Shown here piece by piece: positions 1 through 8,038 of a DNA stretch of 64,000 bases. Every line of letters starts with the position of its first letter. The stretch's first letter is position 1. This DNA comes from Actinoplanes flavus. GTDB lineage: Bacteria; Actinomycetota; Actinomycetes; Mycobacteriales; Micromonosporaceae. Below the pieces are notes generated by a model. That model worked only from the letters and a program-made list of their open reading frames with translations. It ran no database searches and had not been told where the DNA came from. Location: the NCBI RefSeq assembly GCF_017592555.1, contig NZ_JAGFNS010000006.1, positions 1 to 64,000 on the forward strand, read 5' to 3'. Made by a program: the position numbers and the translations under genes.

Positions 1-75
1 TGATAGGCCGGAGATGTAAGCACGGTAACGTGTTGAGTTGACCGGTACTAATAGGCCGAGGGCTTAACCACCCTA
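1..75 (+). rRNA. 23S rRNA, 3' end (partial)
   Basis: The first 70 or so bases match the conserved 3' terminus of bacterial 23S rRNA, including the closing block GGTACTAATAGGCCGAGGGC. The 5' part lies outside the window. The exact 3' end is estimated. The 5S gene follows about 90 bases downstream on the same strand, the usual 16S-23S-5S order. Confidence 0.95.
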
Positions 76-164
76 AACATTTTACTTGCGTCCACTGTGT
101 GATTCACAGCAAACGAACAACCACCCCACACTGTGGGTTGCTGGTTGTGTCGCACGCTGATGGC

Positions 165-282
165 TGTTTCGGTGGTCATAGCGGAGGGGAAACGCCCGGT
201 TACATTCCGAACCCGGTAGCTAAGCCCTCCAGCGCCGATGGTACTGCACTCGGGAGGGTGTGGGAGAGTAGGACGCCGCCGG
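165..282 (+). rRNA. rrf: 5S rRNA
   Basis: The segment starts with GTTTCGGTGGTCATAGCG and contains the conserved 5S loop CCCGGTTACATTCCGAACC and the 3' block GGGAGAGTAGGACGCCGCC. The length of about 118 bases and the place after the 23S end fit 5S rRNA. End coordinates are accurate to a few bases. Confidence 0.95.
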
Positions 283-296
283 ACTCAACGTGATAG

Positions 297-335
297 AAAG
301 GCCCACCCCGTACGGGGTGGGCCTTTCTTTTTGTC
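297..335 (+). terminator. Intrinsic terminator of the rRNA operon
   Basis: A GC-rich inverted repeat (AAAGGCCCACCCCG, three-base loop, CGGGGTGGGCCTTT) is followed by CTTTTTG. This is a classic Rho-independent terminator about 15 bases after 5S. Confidence 0.93.
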
Positions 336-353
336 TCGTGAATACTGGACGGA

Positions 354-1007
354 ATGCGACACATCATCGGGCTGGCGGTGGCGGTCACCGGACTGACACT
401 GATCAGTGGATGCCACCGTCCGCCGACCCGCGTGGACGGGCCCGCGGTGCCGGTCGGTGCGGCTCCACCCAGCTCGGCCGCGACGCCGAGCCCCACGCCC
501 AGCCGGATCGCGTCGCTATCCGTTTCGCTGTCCGTGGTGCGCCCGTCACCTACCGAGCCGGCGGTGGCGAGCAGCAGGCCGAAACCGCTCGATCTGGTGC
601 TGGGGCCGGACGGGGCGGGACCTCTGAAACTTGGCATGACCCTCAAACAGGCGCTGGCGACCGGAGTGGTTTCCAAGGTCGGCTCGACCGGTGACACGTG
701 CAGCGGCGACTACTGGCTCGAGACCGACGACGGCAATGCGCAGCTTCACTTCAAGGGCGGTCACGGCCTGGTCGCCATCAGCGCCTACTGGGGGACCAGG
801 ACGGTGGAGGGCATCGAGTTCAACAGCAGCTACGCCGAGGTGCTGGAGGCGTACCCTGACTTCGCGATGGTTATCGGTGGAAATGCGGAGTTCGCGTACG
901 GCGAGGTCGATGTGCCAGGGAACAGGGACGCCACCTACAACATCCGGGTCCAGCACAACCTGGTGGACCGCATCGACCTGGAGATGAGAGGCGAAGCCTG
1001 CTACTAG
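354..1007 (+). CDS. Putative secreted lipoprotein, function unknown
   Basis: Encodes 217 residues. A short positively charged start (MRH), a hydrophobic stretch and a lipobox-like LISGC at residues 16-20 predict a lipoprotein anchored to the outer face of the membrane. A Pro/Ser/Thr-rich linker covers residues about 22-75. The C-terminal domain of about 130 residues begins GPLKLGMTLKQAL, a pattern common at the start of small actinobacterial exported domains, and contains a few Cys residues (TCSGDYW and the C-terminal EACY) that could form a disulfide. It stands alone between the rRNA operon and the CBS gene. I do not recognise a specific family. No ribosome binding site is obvious before the ATG. 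Confidence 0.75.
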   Translation: MRHIIGLAVAVTGLTLISGCHRPPTRVDGPAVPVGAAPPSSAATPSPTPSRIASLSVSLSVVRPSPTEPAVASSRPKPLDLVLGPDGAGPLKLGMTLKQALATGVVSKVGSTGDTCSGDYWLETDDGNAQLHFKGGHGLVAISAYWGTRTVEGIEFNSSYAEVLEAYPDFAMVIGGNAEFAYGEVDVPGNRDATYNIRVQHNLVDRIDLEMRGEACY

Positions 1008-1108
1008 GTGGCGGCGCTGTGGGCGTACCCCGAAAAAGGTCCTTCTTGACAGGAGCGTGCTGTTTTCGGCATAGAGGGGGTACGCAAGCCGACCATGAAG
1101 GAGGGGCG

Positions 1109-1543
1109 ATGCGGATCAGTGACATTCTCCGGGTGAAGGGTGGACAGGTCGTCACGGTGAATCCGGATGCTACGACCGAGCGGCTGTTGGCCGTTCTGGC
1201 GGAGCACCGGATCGGGGCGGCGGTGGTGTCGCGCGATGGCGTGGTGGTCGACGGCATCGTCAGTGAACGGGACGTGGTGCGGGCCCTCGCGGCTCGTGGG
1301 GCGGCCGTGCTGACGGAGCCGGTGAGTGCGATCGCGACCACACAGGTGCGGACGGTGACGCCGGATTCGCGGTTGGAGGACGTCGAGCGGTTGATGACCG
1401 AGCGGCGGTTCCGGCATGTTCCGGTGGTGGTGGACGGGGTGCTGCGCGGGGTGGTCAGCATCGGGGACGTGGTCAAGAACCGGATCGACGAGTTGGAGAC
1501 CGAGCGGAGTGAACTGGCCGGGTACATCACCGGCGAGCGGTAG
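1109..1543 (+). CDS. CBS-domain pair protein
   Basis: Encodes 144 residues made almost entirely of two CBS motifs (about residues 5-65 and 72-130), each ending in the typical strand-helix signature: GIVSERDVVRAL in the first and GVVSIGDVVKNRI in the second. A CBS pair forms a Bateman module that binds adenine nucleotides and senses energy state. No enzymatic domain is attached, so this is a stand-alone regulatory module; the target is unknown. The ATG at 1109 is chosen over an in-frame start 90 bases upstream because GAAGGAGGGG lies at the right distance and the CBS fold starts immediately. A strong terminator follows the stop. Confidence 0.9.
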   Translation: MRISDILRVKGGQVVTVNPDATTERLLAVLAEHRIGAAVVSRDGVVVDGIVSERDVVRALAARGAAVLTEPVSAIATTQVRTVTPDSRLEDVERLMTERRFRHVPVVVDGVLRGVVSIGDVVKNRIDELETERSELAGYITGER

Positions 1544-1546
1544 ACA

Positions 1547-1592
1547 CACGAGGACGCCACCGCCCGAACGTGGGCGGTGGCGTCCTTTCGTG
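1547..1592. terminator. Bidirectional terminator between convergent genes
   Basis: A long perfect stem (CACGAGGACGCCACCGCCC pairing with the downstream half) with loop GAAC separates the CBS gene from the convergent small membrane protein gene. Both strands have short T/A runs next to the stem, so it probably ends transcription from both sides. Confidence 0.8.
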
Positions 1593-1600
1593 CCGGTCGG

Positions 1601-1882
1601 TCAGCGGTGCAGTAGCGAGGCCAGCCGGCCCCGGGCGCGGGACGCCTTCGCGGCGCGGCGCCGGTGCAGGAAGACGGCGGCCGCCGCCGCGCCGGCCAGC
1701 GCGAGAACGGTGGCCGTCGTCGACTTCGGATTCCGGCGGGCCGCCTGGCCGGCGGCCGTAGCCTTGGTCCGGGCCGTGGTGACGGCCTGACGGGTGCGGG
1801 AGGGGGAGTCGGCGGAGCCGTTCCCGGAGATGGAGTCGACGCTCTCGGGCGCGTCACCGTACGTGATCTGGTTCGTGGTCAT
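1601..1882 (-). CDS. Small single-pass membrane protein, unknown
   Basis: Encodes 93 residues. The N-terminal half is polar (MTTNQITYGDAPESVD). One hydrophobic Ala-rich segment at about residues 57-71 is followed at once by the basic cluster HRRRAAKASRARGR, which predicts a single membrane helix with the basic tail inside the cell. A GAGAGGTGAGCG sequence just before the ATG can serve as ribosome binding site. Such short proteins are frequent in actinobacteria; I assign no function. Confidence 0.65.
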   Translation of the reverse strand: MTTNQITYGDAPESVDSISGNGSADSPSRTRQAVTTARTKATAAGQAARRNPKSTTATVLALAGAAAAAVFLHRRRAAKASRARGRLASLLHR

Positions 1883-2046
1883 CGCTCACCTCTCTTTGGA
1901 CATATGCCCGATGGAGATTCGCCTCGGCTCGGCTTCTGGATGGGTTTGCCCCGTCGAAACCGGAAACCAACATGGGTTCACGCTCCAGGACCGACGCTAA
2001 TCGGACAGTACGTCCGGCGTTGTCCGAGAACCGACACAACCGGGGG

Positions 2047-3765
2047 TCAGCTGCGAGCTTCGGCAGGCTCCTCCGGTTCCGAAATGGAGTCGGTGGAATC
2101 AGCGGATTCGGTGGAATCGGCGTCGGCGCCCGAGGAGGAGTCGGAAACGGCGGAGGAGGAGTCGGAAGCGGCGGACGACTCGGCCGCCGTCGAGGAGGCG
2201 TAGACGGTGGCCGTGTTGGCGGATCCGTAGATCACCGGAACCGCGACCGTGGTGGTGCGGGCGAAGTACTCGGCAATCGCCTCGGCCTCGTCGTCCTCCT
2301 CCTCGGCGACCTCCACGTAGGCATGCTGGGTCACCCCGGGCGGCGCCACGTCGTCGGCGTCCGAGACCAGCCGGTCGCGGGTCAGCGGCTCGTGGTGCGG
2401 CGTGATCCCGGTCGGCTGGGTGCGCGCGTGCGGCACCAGGGCGCCGGCGCTCTTCGGCACGTTCACCAGCACCGGGCTGACGTTGTCGTGCACCACCTCG
2501 GCCAGCTCGTCCAGGGCCCGGCGGACCGACTCCCGGCTGGTCCGGGCGAAGTCGCCGACCAGCAGGATGTGGTCGCTGAGCGCGGCCAGGGCGATCGCGT
2601 CGGAGGCGCTGAGCACCGCCGTCGAGTCGAGGACGACCACGTCGGCGTGCTTCTGGACGGCGTGCAGGACCCGGGCCAGCCGGCCGCTGTCGAGCAGGTC
2701 GACGTGCTCGCCCTCCTCGCGCCGGCCGGCCGGGATGACGTGCAGGCCGGGAACCGGCGTCTCCTCGAGGACCTCCTCGACTCCCGCCTCGCCGTCGAGC
2801 AGGGTGGTGAGGCCGTACTCGCCGGAGATCCCGAAGACGTGGTGCAGCTGCGGGTGGCGCAGGTCGGCGTCGACCAGGATCACCGAGCGGCCGGCCTGGG
2901 CCAGGGTGACGGCCAGGTTGGCGGCCGTGGTGGTCCGGCCCTGCCGGTCGCCGGGGCTGGTCACCAGGACGGTGGTGGCGGTCGTCGGCCGCAGTGACGG
3001 CTGCAGGCGGGTGCGCAGGTAGCGGTACGACTCGGCGGCCGGCGACGTGGGATCGCGCAGCACCACCGGGGCGCCGCTCGTGGTGCCGGCCGGGCGCTTG
3101 TGGCGGGGCACGGTGGCGAGCACCGGCACACCGGTGAGCCGCTCGTAGTCGTCGCGGCCGCGGATCAGGCCACGGGTACGGGAGCGCAGCAGCGCGGTGC
3201 CGGCGCCGAGCAGCAGGCCGGCCGCGAGTCCGGCGGCCAGGTCGGGGCCGAGCGGGCGGGTCACCGGGGTGTCGGGGAGGCTGGGCTCGCTGAGCACGGT
3301 CACGCCGGTGGGTCCGGTGGCGCGGTAGTTCACGTACGCCTCGACGAGGGCCCGCGCACGGATCCGGGCGCTGAAGCGGTTGTCCGCGGTGTAGGCGAAG
3401 CGGAGCACGTTCGCGTCCTGGGTGACCTCGATGGTGAGGTCCTCCAGGAAGGACGCCTTGTCGGCGCCGACCCGGCCCGCGGCCGGAAGCACGACCGCGT
3501 CGGAGAGCGCGACCGCACGCTCCGTGCCGACATCCGGGGTCACCGGTGTGAGGATGGACGCGGTGGTCGGTGCGGCGCTCGGGCCCACGGTCGCCGGGGC
3601 CGCGGCGGTGAGGCGGGCCTCGACGAGGACCGTCGCCTCGGACTCGTAGCCGGATGGCGCCGACTGGTTCAGACCGTAGGCGGCAGCGACTGCCGCCGTC
3701 GTCACCACCAGTGTCCATGGACCGTATCGGCGCAATAGTCGCGCGGATCGTCCGTAGGTCGTCAT
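2047..3765 (-). CDS. Chain-length determinant / BY-kinase-like protein with altered P-loop
   Basis: Encodes 572 residues. Two membrane helices (about 15-32 and 175-193) flank an extracytoplasmic region, as in Wzz/CapA polysaccharide co-polymerases. The cytoplasmic part (about 240-445) is the MinD-like ATPase of bacterial tyrosine kinases, with Walker A' VILVDADLRHPQ at 295-306 and an Asp-containing strand VVVLD at 376-380. The P-loop reads SPGDRQGRTTT (270-280): the invariant Lys is Arg. The motif after Walker B is DSTAV where kinases have DTPPV. The tail (about 500-572) is rich in Ser, Asp and Glu and has no Tyr cluster. The family controls exopolysaccharide export and length, but here kinase activity is doubtful. 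ATG 3765 is preferred over one 60 bases upstream because GGGAGGGA precedes it and the first helix follows. No polysaccharide genes adjoin. Confidence 0.85.
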   Translation of the reverse strand: MTTYGRSARLLRRYGPWTLVVTTAAVAAAYGLNQSAPSGYESEATVLVEARLTAAAPATVGPSAAPTTASILTPVTPDVGTERAVALSDAVVLPAAGRVGADKASFLEDLTIEVTQDANVLRFAYTADNRFSARIRARALVEAYVNYRATGPTGVTVLSEPSLPDTPVTRPLGPDLAAGLAAGLLLGAGTALLRSRTRGLIRGRDDYERLTGVPVLATVPRHKRPAGTTSGAPVVLRDPTSPAAESYRYLRTRLQPSLRPTTATTVLVTSPGDRQGRTTTAANLAVTLAQAGRSVILVDADLRHPQLHHVFGISGEYGLTTLLDGEAGVEEVLEETPVPGLHVIPAGRREEGEHVDLLDSGRLARVLHAVQKHADVVVLDSTAVLSASDAIALAALSDHILLVGDFARTSRESVRRALDELAEVVHDNVSPVLVNVPKSAGALVPHARTQPTGITPHHEPLTRDRLVSDADDVAPPGVTQHAYVEVAEEEDDEAEAIAEYFARTTTVAVPVIYGSANTATVYASSTAAESSAASDSSSAVSDSSSGADADSTESADSTDSISEPEEPAEARS

Positions 3766-4061
3766 CGCGGCAGTCCCTCCCCGTTTTCGGATCTCAAGCC
3801 GGAGATTCTTCCACCGATCGATCACTTCCCGCGTCGATCATTCCGGCGATTTCCGTCTCGTTGCTACGGCCGGTGAGCGCTGCCGGCCGGGGATATGACG
3901 CGAATCTCGTCATCGATTCCGACAATTGTCCGGAAGTCCGCAGAAGGAGCATTCACCGAAAGTGGCGGCCATTGCACGGTATGCGCATTCCGATTTCGCC
4001 CGGTGTCGTACTGCATTAAAGCTGTTTGCCCGTCGTGTCATCCCTGATCCGCGGGCCTCGG
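3766..4061. other. Intergenic region, probable promoter region for the BY-kinase-like gene
   Basis: About 300 bases, clearly less GC-rich than the flanks, between two minus-strand genes. It holds the ribosome binding site of the gene ending at 2047 and presumably its promoter. I see no gene or clear repeat. Confidence 0.5.
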
Positions 4062-4424
4062 TCACCGGGGCGGGCCGCCCGGGTCGGTACCGGCGGTCAC
4101 GGGGGCGCGGGCGGCACGGGTGAGGAACCGCAGGAGGGGGCGCAGTTCCGCGGGGACCGTGGGCTCGGCCACGGTCGCGCGCCAGTGCCGCCCGCCGCAT
4201 TCGACGGCCAGCTGGTAACGGGTCAGATCGGCCCGGCAGGCCGCGCCGATCTCCGCGCCCACCCTGGTCAGGTCCAGGTCCTGGACGAGGCGGCGCAGCT
4301 CGCGGGCCTCATCGAGGGGAAGGGTCGCGGAGTCGAGCACCACGCGGAGGGAGCGGTCCGTGAATCCGCCGGTCCGGCGCAGCTCGGCTCGTATATGGGA
4401 GGTCACGTCTGAAGAGAGTGGCAT
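4062..4424 (-). CDS. Emfourin-like small protein (putative metalloprotease inhibitor family)
   Basis: Encodes 120 residues. The pattern RTGGFTDRSLRVVLDS, then a helix with EARELRRLVQDLDL, then RADLTRYQLAVECGG and finally AELRPLLRFLTRAAR follows the layout of emfourin-type inhibitors of M4 metalloproteases: a beta-rich core with TGGF near the start and a LRPLL..L helix at the end. In the known system the inhibitor gene sits beside a protealysin-type protease gene; none is visible here. The family call rests on pattern memory alone. The ribosome binding site before ATG 4424 is weak. Confidence 0.6.
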   Translation of the reverse strand: MPLSSDVTSHIRAELRRTGGFTDRSLRVVLDSATLPLDEARELRRLVQDLDLTRVGAEIGAACRADLTRYQLAVECGGRHWRATVAEPTVPAELRPLLRFLTRAARAPVTAGTDPGGPPR

Positions 4425-4487
4425 CGACCCGACACGACGGCTGTCAGATCAAGGCCACTGGGCACTGTCGATTCTTGAACAGGCGGA

Positions 4488-5411
4488 TCAGTTCTCCGGG
4501 CGGCCCAGCCGCCAGTAGCCCATGAACGCGACGGCGCGCCGGTCCACCCCGCACTCCGACACGAGGTGCCGGCGCAACGTCTTGATCACCGCGGCCTCGC
4601 CGGCCAGCCAGGCGTAGAAGCCGTCCGGTGTGGCCGTGGACTCCTCCGGCACCTCCCACAGCAGGTCGTGGTCCACGTCCACGTCCTCCAGCTCGGCCGG
4701 GGCGGCCGGGGCCGTGCAGTCGGCGAGCAGCCGGGCGGCGGCGGCGCGCACCGCGGGGATCAGCTTCATCCCGTGGGCCTCGCCGTCGCGGGGCAGCCAG
4801 GTCACGGTGAACCCGGGCGGCGCGGCGACGGTCAGGTGGTCGCCGGCCGACGGCACCTCCAGCAGCGCCTCACCGACCGCGCCGGCCGGCAGCGCGGACA
4901 GGATCGAGCAGATCGCCGGGGTCGCGGTCTCGTCGCCGACCAGCAGGATCCGGCGGGTGGCGGCCGGCGGGTGGAAGTCGATGCCGCCGGCCACGCCCGG
5001 GAAGTCGGCGTTCGGGCCCATGATCATCATGGTCGAGCCGGGGACCGCGTCGACCGCCCAGCGGGAGGCCGGGCCGGTCACCCCGTGCAGCACCATGTCG
5101 ACGTCGATCTCGCGTTCGGCGGTGCGGACGGCGCGGACCGTGTAGGTCCGGATCGGGTTGCGCTGGTCCTCCGGCAGGTCACGCCACTGCGTGTACCAGT
5201 CGAGACCGGTCGGCATGTGCTCGTGACCACTGCCGGGCAGCGGCGGGATCAGCTTGATCCGCTGGTCCCAGCCGTTGTCGGCGAACCGGTCCAGGTCGTC
5301 GCCGGTGAACGTCACCCGCAGGAAGTTCGGGCTCAGCCGGGTCAGCCGGGCGACCCGGGCCGGGAAGAACCGGAACGGGGGCGCCTCGGTGGGCACGACG
5401 GTCTGGGTCAC
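4488..5411 (-). CDS. Siderophore-interacting protein (FAD-dependent ferric-siderophore reductase)
   Basis: Encodes 307 residues of the SIP/ViuB family, cytoplasmic flavoproteins that reduce ferric siderophores to release iron. The FAD-binding motif RTYTVR lies at about residues 88-93 after an N-terminal beta-barrel (RVTFTGDDLDRF). The C-terminal nucleotide-binding half has LLVGDETATPA (about 164-174) and ends in the family signature VAFMGYWRLGR. The start is GTG 5411, with GGGAGG 6 bases upstream. An iron box lies 20 bases before the start, so expression should rise under iron starvation. No siderophore biosynthesis or uptake gene adjoins. Confidence 0.92.
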   Translation of the reverse strand: MTQTVVPTEAPPFRFFPARVARLTRLSPNFLRVTFTGDDLDRFADNGWDQRIKLIPPLPGSGHEHMPTGLDWYTQWRDLPEDQRNPIRTYTVRAVRTAEREIDVDMVLHGVTGPASRWAVDAVPGSTMMIMGPNADFPGVAGGIDFHPPAATRRILLVGDETATPAICSILSALPAGAVGEALLEVPSAGDHLTVAAPPGFTVTWLPRDGEAHGMKLIPAVRAAAARLLADCTAPAAPAELEDVDVDHDLLWEVPEESTATPDGFYAWLAGEAAVIKTLRRHLVSECGVDRRAVAFMGYWRLGRPEN

Positions 5412-5430
5412 GGAAGCCTCCCGCGTCTCT

Positions 5431-5449
5431 TAAGGTAACCCTAACCTAA
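5431..5449 (-). promoter_or_regulatory. Iron box (IdeR/DtxR/DmdR operator)
   Basis: On the minus strand the site reads TTAGGTTAGGGTTACCTTA, 16 of 19 matches to the consensus TTAGGTTAGGCTAACCTAA. It sits 20 bases upstream of the siderophore-interacting protein start, where an iron-loaded repressor would block transcription. Confidence 0.88.
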
Positions 5450-5566
5450 CCGCTGGCCCCGGAAAGCGCACCACCGGCCCACCCGCTCCCTTACCGCAAC
5501 GCCGGTTGTCCACCGATCCGGCCCGCCGTCGCCGAACGGACTGTCACCAGCGACGAGGAGGGCGAC

Positions 5567-6022
5567 ATGCCGCAGACACCGACCACGGAGATCACGTTCA
5601 GCGACGCGAGCATGCCGTGGGCCGTCGGAGACTGGTCCAGCACCATCCATCCGCCGACCGTCCTCGTCGCCGACAACGACGAGGGCATCCGCGATCTGAT
5701 CGCCTTCCATCTGCGGGCCGCCGGTTACCACACGCTGGAGGCCGCCGACGGCCGCACCGCGATGGCCCTCGCCGTCAACGAGCGACCGCAGCTGATCCTG
5801 CTCGACGTCTCCATGCCGGGGCTCGACGGGCTCGGCTTCTGCTACGAGCTGCACTCGTCGCCGCAGACCGCGGACATCCCGGTGATGATCGTCAGTAGCC
5901 ACGGCGCGCCGGCAGACGTCGACCTCGGGCACATCGTCGGCGCCGAGGACTACCTGGTCAAACCCTTCGCCTCGGCCGAGCTCCTGCGCCGGGTCCAGCG
6001 CCTGCTTCCGCTCGGCGACTGA
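5567..6022 (+). CDS. Stand-alone response regulator receiver protein
   Basis: Encodes 151 residues with one receiver domain after a 30-residue N-terminal extension. The acidic pocket is VADNDE (about 34-39), the phosphoacceptor is the Asp of ILLDVSMPG (about 77-85), and the conserved Lys is in YLVKPFASAEL (about 129-139). There is no DNA-binding output domain, so it probably acts by protein contact. No histidine kinase is adjacent. GAGGAGGG lies just before the ATG. Confidence 0.9.
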   Translation: MPQTPTTEITFSDASMPWAVGDWSSTIHPPTVLVADNDEGIRDLIAFHLRAAGYHTLEAADGRTAMALAVNERPQLILLDVSMPGLDGLGFCYELHSSPQTADIPVMIVSSHGAPADVDLGHIVGAEDYLVKPFASAELLRRVQRLLPLGD

Positions 6023-6055
6023 AAAACCCCTATCTCGTACGCCTACCCGTCCCGC

Positions 6056-6390
6056 CGTGGGCGACCCGCGAGGCGGGTGGGTGGTGCGGACCGTGCCGCG
6101 CCCGCCGGGCGTGAGTGGGTGGCCGGGCCCGCGAGTGGGGTGGGTGGTGCGCACCGTGCCGCGGCCGCCTGGCGTGCGGATGGTTGGTTGCGGCCGTGCC
6201 GCGCCCGCCGGGCGTGAGTGGGTGGCCGGGCCCGCGAGTGAGGTGGGTGGTGCGGGCCGTGCCGCGGCCGCCTGGCGTGCGGATGGTTGGTTGCGGCCAT
6301 GCCGCGCCCGCCGGGCGTGAGCGGAGTGGCCGGGCCCGCTAGTGAGGTGGGTGGTCAGGACCCGTGCCGCGCCCGCTGGGTGGTGCGGGC
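6056..6390. repeat. 103-bp tandem repeat, about three degenerate copies
   Basis: The block GCCGCGCCCGCCGGGCGTGA recurs at 6095, 6198 and 6301, an exact 103-base period. Each unit also contains GTGGCCGGGCCCGC and, in the first two, GCCGCCTGGCGTGCGG. Copies are nearly identical at the start and diverge towards 6390. The array fills the space between two convergent genes and contains several GGGCCC-type palindromes. Open frames across it are a by-product of the GC-rich repeat. Confidence 0.85.
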
Positions 6391-6392
6391 CG

Positions 6393-7253
6393 TCAGCGGG
6401 CGCCGTGTACGAGGGCGACGCTGCACCTGGCGCGATGCAGCAGATGCCGGCCGACCGAGGGGCGCAGCGCCACCCGCAGGACTCGGCGCACCCGGGCGCC
6501 GGCCACCACCAGCTGGGCGCCGGCGGCCGCCTCGGCCAATACCTCGCCCGGGGCGCCGACCAGGATCTCGGTGCTCACCGGGACGCCCGGGAAGCGGCGC
6601 CGCCAACAGTCCACCACCGCCTGCAACCGGCGGCGCTCGCCGGCCACCGCGCACAGGTTGGCGTCGGAGAGCAGGTCACGGCCGGCCGGCGCCGGCCAGC
6701 CGTGCACCGCGCGCACGCCGACGCCCCGGACCGCGGCCTGCTCGAAGGCGAATCCGAGGACCAGGCCGGCGGAGGGGGAGTCGTCCACCCCGGCGACCAC
6801 CGGGTCGGTGTCCCGGGGTTCACCGCGGACCACCACGACCGGGCAGCGGGCATGCGTGCCGACCGAGGCGCTGGTGGAGCCGAGCAGCGCCCGGACGGCC
6901 GAGTGGCGGGGCCCGCCGACCACCACGAGGGTGGCCTCGGCGCTGCGCTGCGCCAGGGCCACCGCCGCGGTGCCGTGTTCGACCCGGGTGTGCAGCCGGA
7001 CGCTGGGATGGGTGACGGCGGCGGCCTCGATCGCCCGGGACAGCATCTCCCCGACCGCGTCGTCGGTGTCGGTGTCGGGGTAGACGGCGGCGGCCGGCAT
7101 CATCGCGGCGGCGGGGACGTAACTGGGCCACTCGAAGGCGTACAGCAGCTCCACCGTGGCATCGGTGCGCTCGGCTTCGTCCAGCGCCCAGCGGGCGGCC
7201 TTCCGGGCGTCGCACGATCCGTCATAGCCCACGACGATCCTCTGAGTGGCCAC
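6393..7253 (-). CDS. Universal stress protein with two tandem UspA domains
   Basis: Encodes 286 residues. Domain 1 (about 1-140) begins with IVVGYDGSCDARKA and ends with VVVGGPRHSAVRALLGST and CPVVVVRG. Domain 2 (about 147-286) begins VVAGVDDSPSAGLVLGFA and ends LVVAGARVRRVLRVAL and CSVALVHG. Tandem UspA proteins of this length are typical of actinobacteria and respond to hypoxia, starvation and other stress. The ATP-binding G-2X-G-9X-G(S/T) pattern is only partly kept in both domains, so nucleotide binding is uncertain. The gene stands alone. Confidence 0.92.
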   Translation of the reverse strand: MATQRIVVGYDGSCDARKAARWALDEAERTDATVELLYAFEWPSYVPAAAMMPAAAVYPDTDTDDAVGEMLSRAIEAAAVTHPSVRLHTRVEHGTAAVALAQRSAEATLVVVGGPRHSAVRALLGSTSASVGTHARCPVVVVRGEPRDTDPVVAGVDDSPSAGLVLGFAFEQAAVRGVGVRAVHGWPAPAGRDLLSDANLCAVAGERRRLQAVVDCWRRRFPGVPVSTEILVGAPGEVLAEAAAGAQLVVAGARVRRVLRVALRPSVGRHLLHRARCSVALVHGAR

Positions 7254-7298
7254 GGCGCCGCCTCCCTGTGCTCCTCCCCTGATCGTGGTGGGTCGGGA

Positions 7299-7964
7299 TC
7301 AGTTCTTCAATACCGTGAGCACGGCTTGCGCCACACCGGTCGACGAGGCCGGGTTCTGGCCGGTGACCAGCCGGCCGTCGGTGACGACGTGCGGCTGCCA
7401 GTCGGCGGCGCCGGTGTGCTTCGCGCCGAGCTCCTCGAGGCGGCTCTGCAGCGGGAACGGAACCACCTCGGTGAGGCCCACCGCGCTCTCCTCGGCGTCG
7501 GTGAACGCCGCGATGTTCTTCCCGGCGACCAGCGGGGTGCCGTCGGACAGGGTGAGGCCGACGAGGGCGGCCGGGCCGTGGCAGACGGCGGCCACCACGC
7601 CGCCGCGCTCGTACAGGTCGCGGGCGAAGGTGGTCAGGGCGGTGTCGGTGGGGAAGTCCCACATGGCGCCGTGCCCGCCGGCGAACAGGACGGCGTCGTA
7701 GCCGGCCGGGTCGACGTCGGCGAACCGCGGGGTGGCGGTCAGGTCGACCCGCTCGGTGAAGTCGCGCTGCACCGGGTCGGACAGGTCGGCGCCGTCGACC
7801 GGCGGTTCGCCGCCGGCCACCGAGGCGAACTCGACGGTGTAGCCGGCCTCGGTGAAGACCTGCCACGGGTGTGCCGCCTCGGGCAGGTAGTAGCCGGTGG
7901 AGCGGAGCCCGCCCAGGTCGCCGTGACTGGTCAGGCCGATGAGGATCTTCTTGGTTGCGGTCAT
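7299..7964 (-). CDS. DJ-1/PfpI family protein (Hsp31-like class I amidotransferase fold)
   Basis: Encodes 221 residues. The nucleophile elbow AAVCHGPAAL (Cys near residue 128) and the upstream block VLFAGGHGAMWDFP are signatures of the DJ-1/PfpI superfamily, close to the Hsp31/glyoxalase III-like branch. Such proteins act as chaperones, deglycases or methylglyoxal hydratases in the cytoplasm. The start MTATKK is chosen because it matches the first strand of the fold; an in-frame ATG 27 bases upstream is possible. The gene is divergent from the LysR gene starting at 8039, so that regulator may control it. Confidence 0.88.
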   Translation of the reverse strand: MTATKKILIGLTSHGDLGGLRSTGYYLPEAAHPWQVFTEAGYTVEFASVAGGEPPVDGADLSDPVQRDFTERVDLTATPRFADVDPAGYDAVLFAGGHGAMWDFPTDTALTTFARDLYERGGVVAAVCHGPAALVGLTLSDGTPLVAGKNIAAFTDAEESAVGLTEVVPFPLQSRLEELGAKHTGAADWQPHVVTDGRLVTGQNPASSTGVAQAVLTVLKN

Positions 7965-8038
7965 GTCCCTACGATGCCTCGCACCAGCCATCGGAAACCA
8001 AGAGAAGAAGTTTTGGCAGCCATAGGAATACTGATGGC

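Noticed and set aside
1019..1108. Upstream extension of the CBS protein
   Set aside because: A strong ribosome binding site precedes ATG 1109 and the CBS fold begins there; the extension has no ribosome binding site.
2099..3718. 539-codon frame on the same strand as the BY-kinase-like gene, in another register
   Set aside because: It is Arg/Pro/Gly-rich with no domain; the chosen frame has membrane helices and ATPase motifs.
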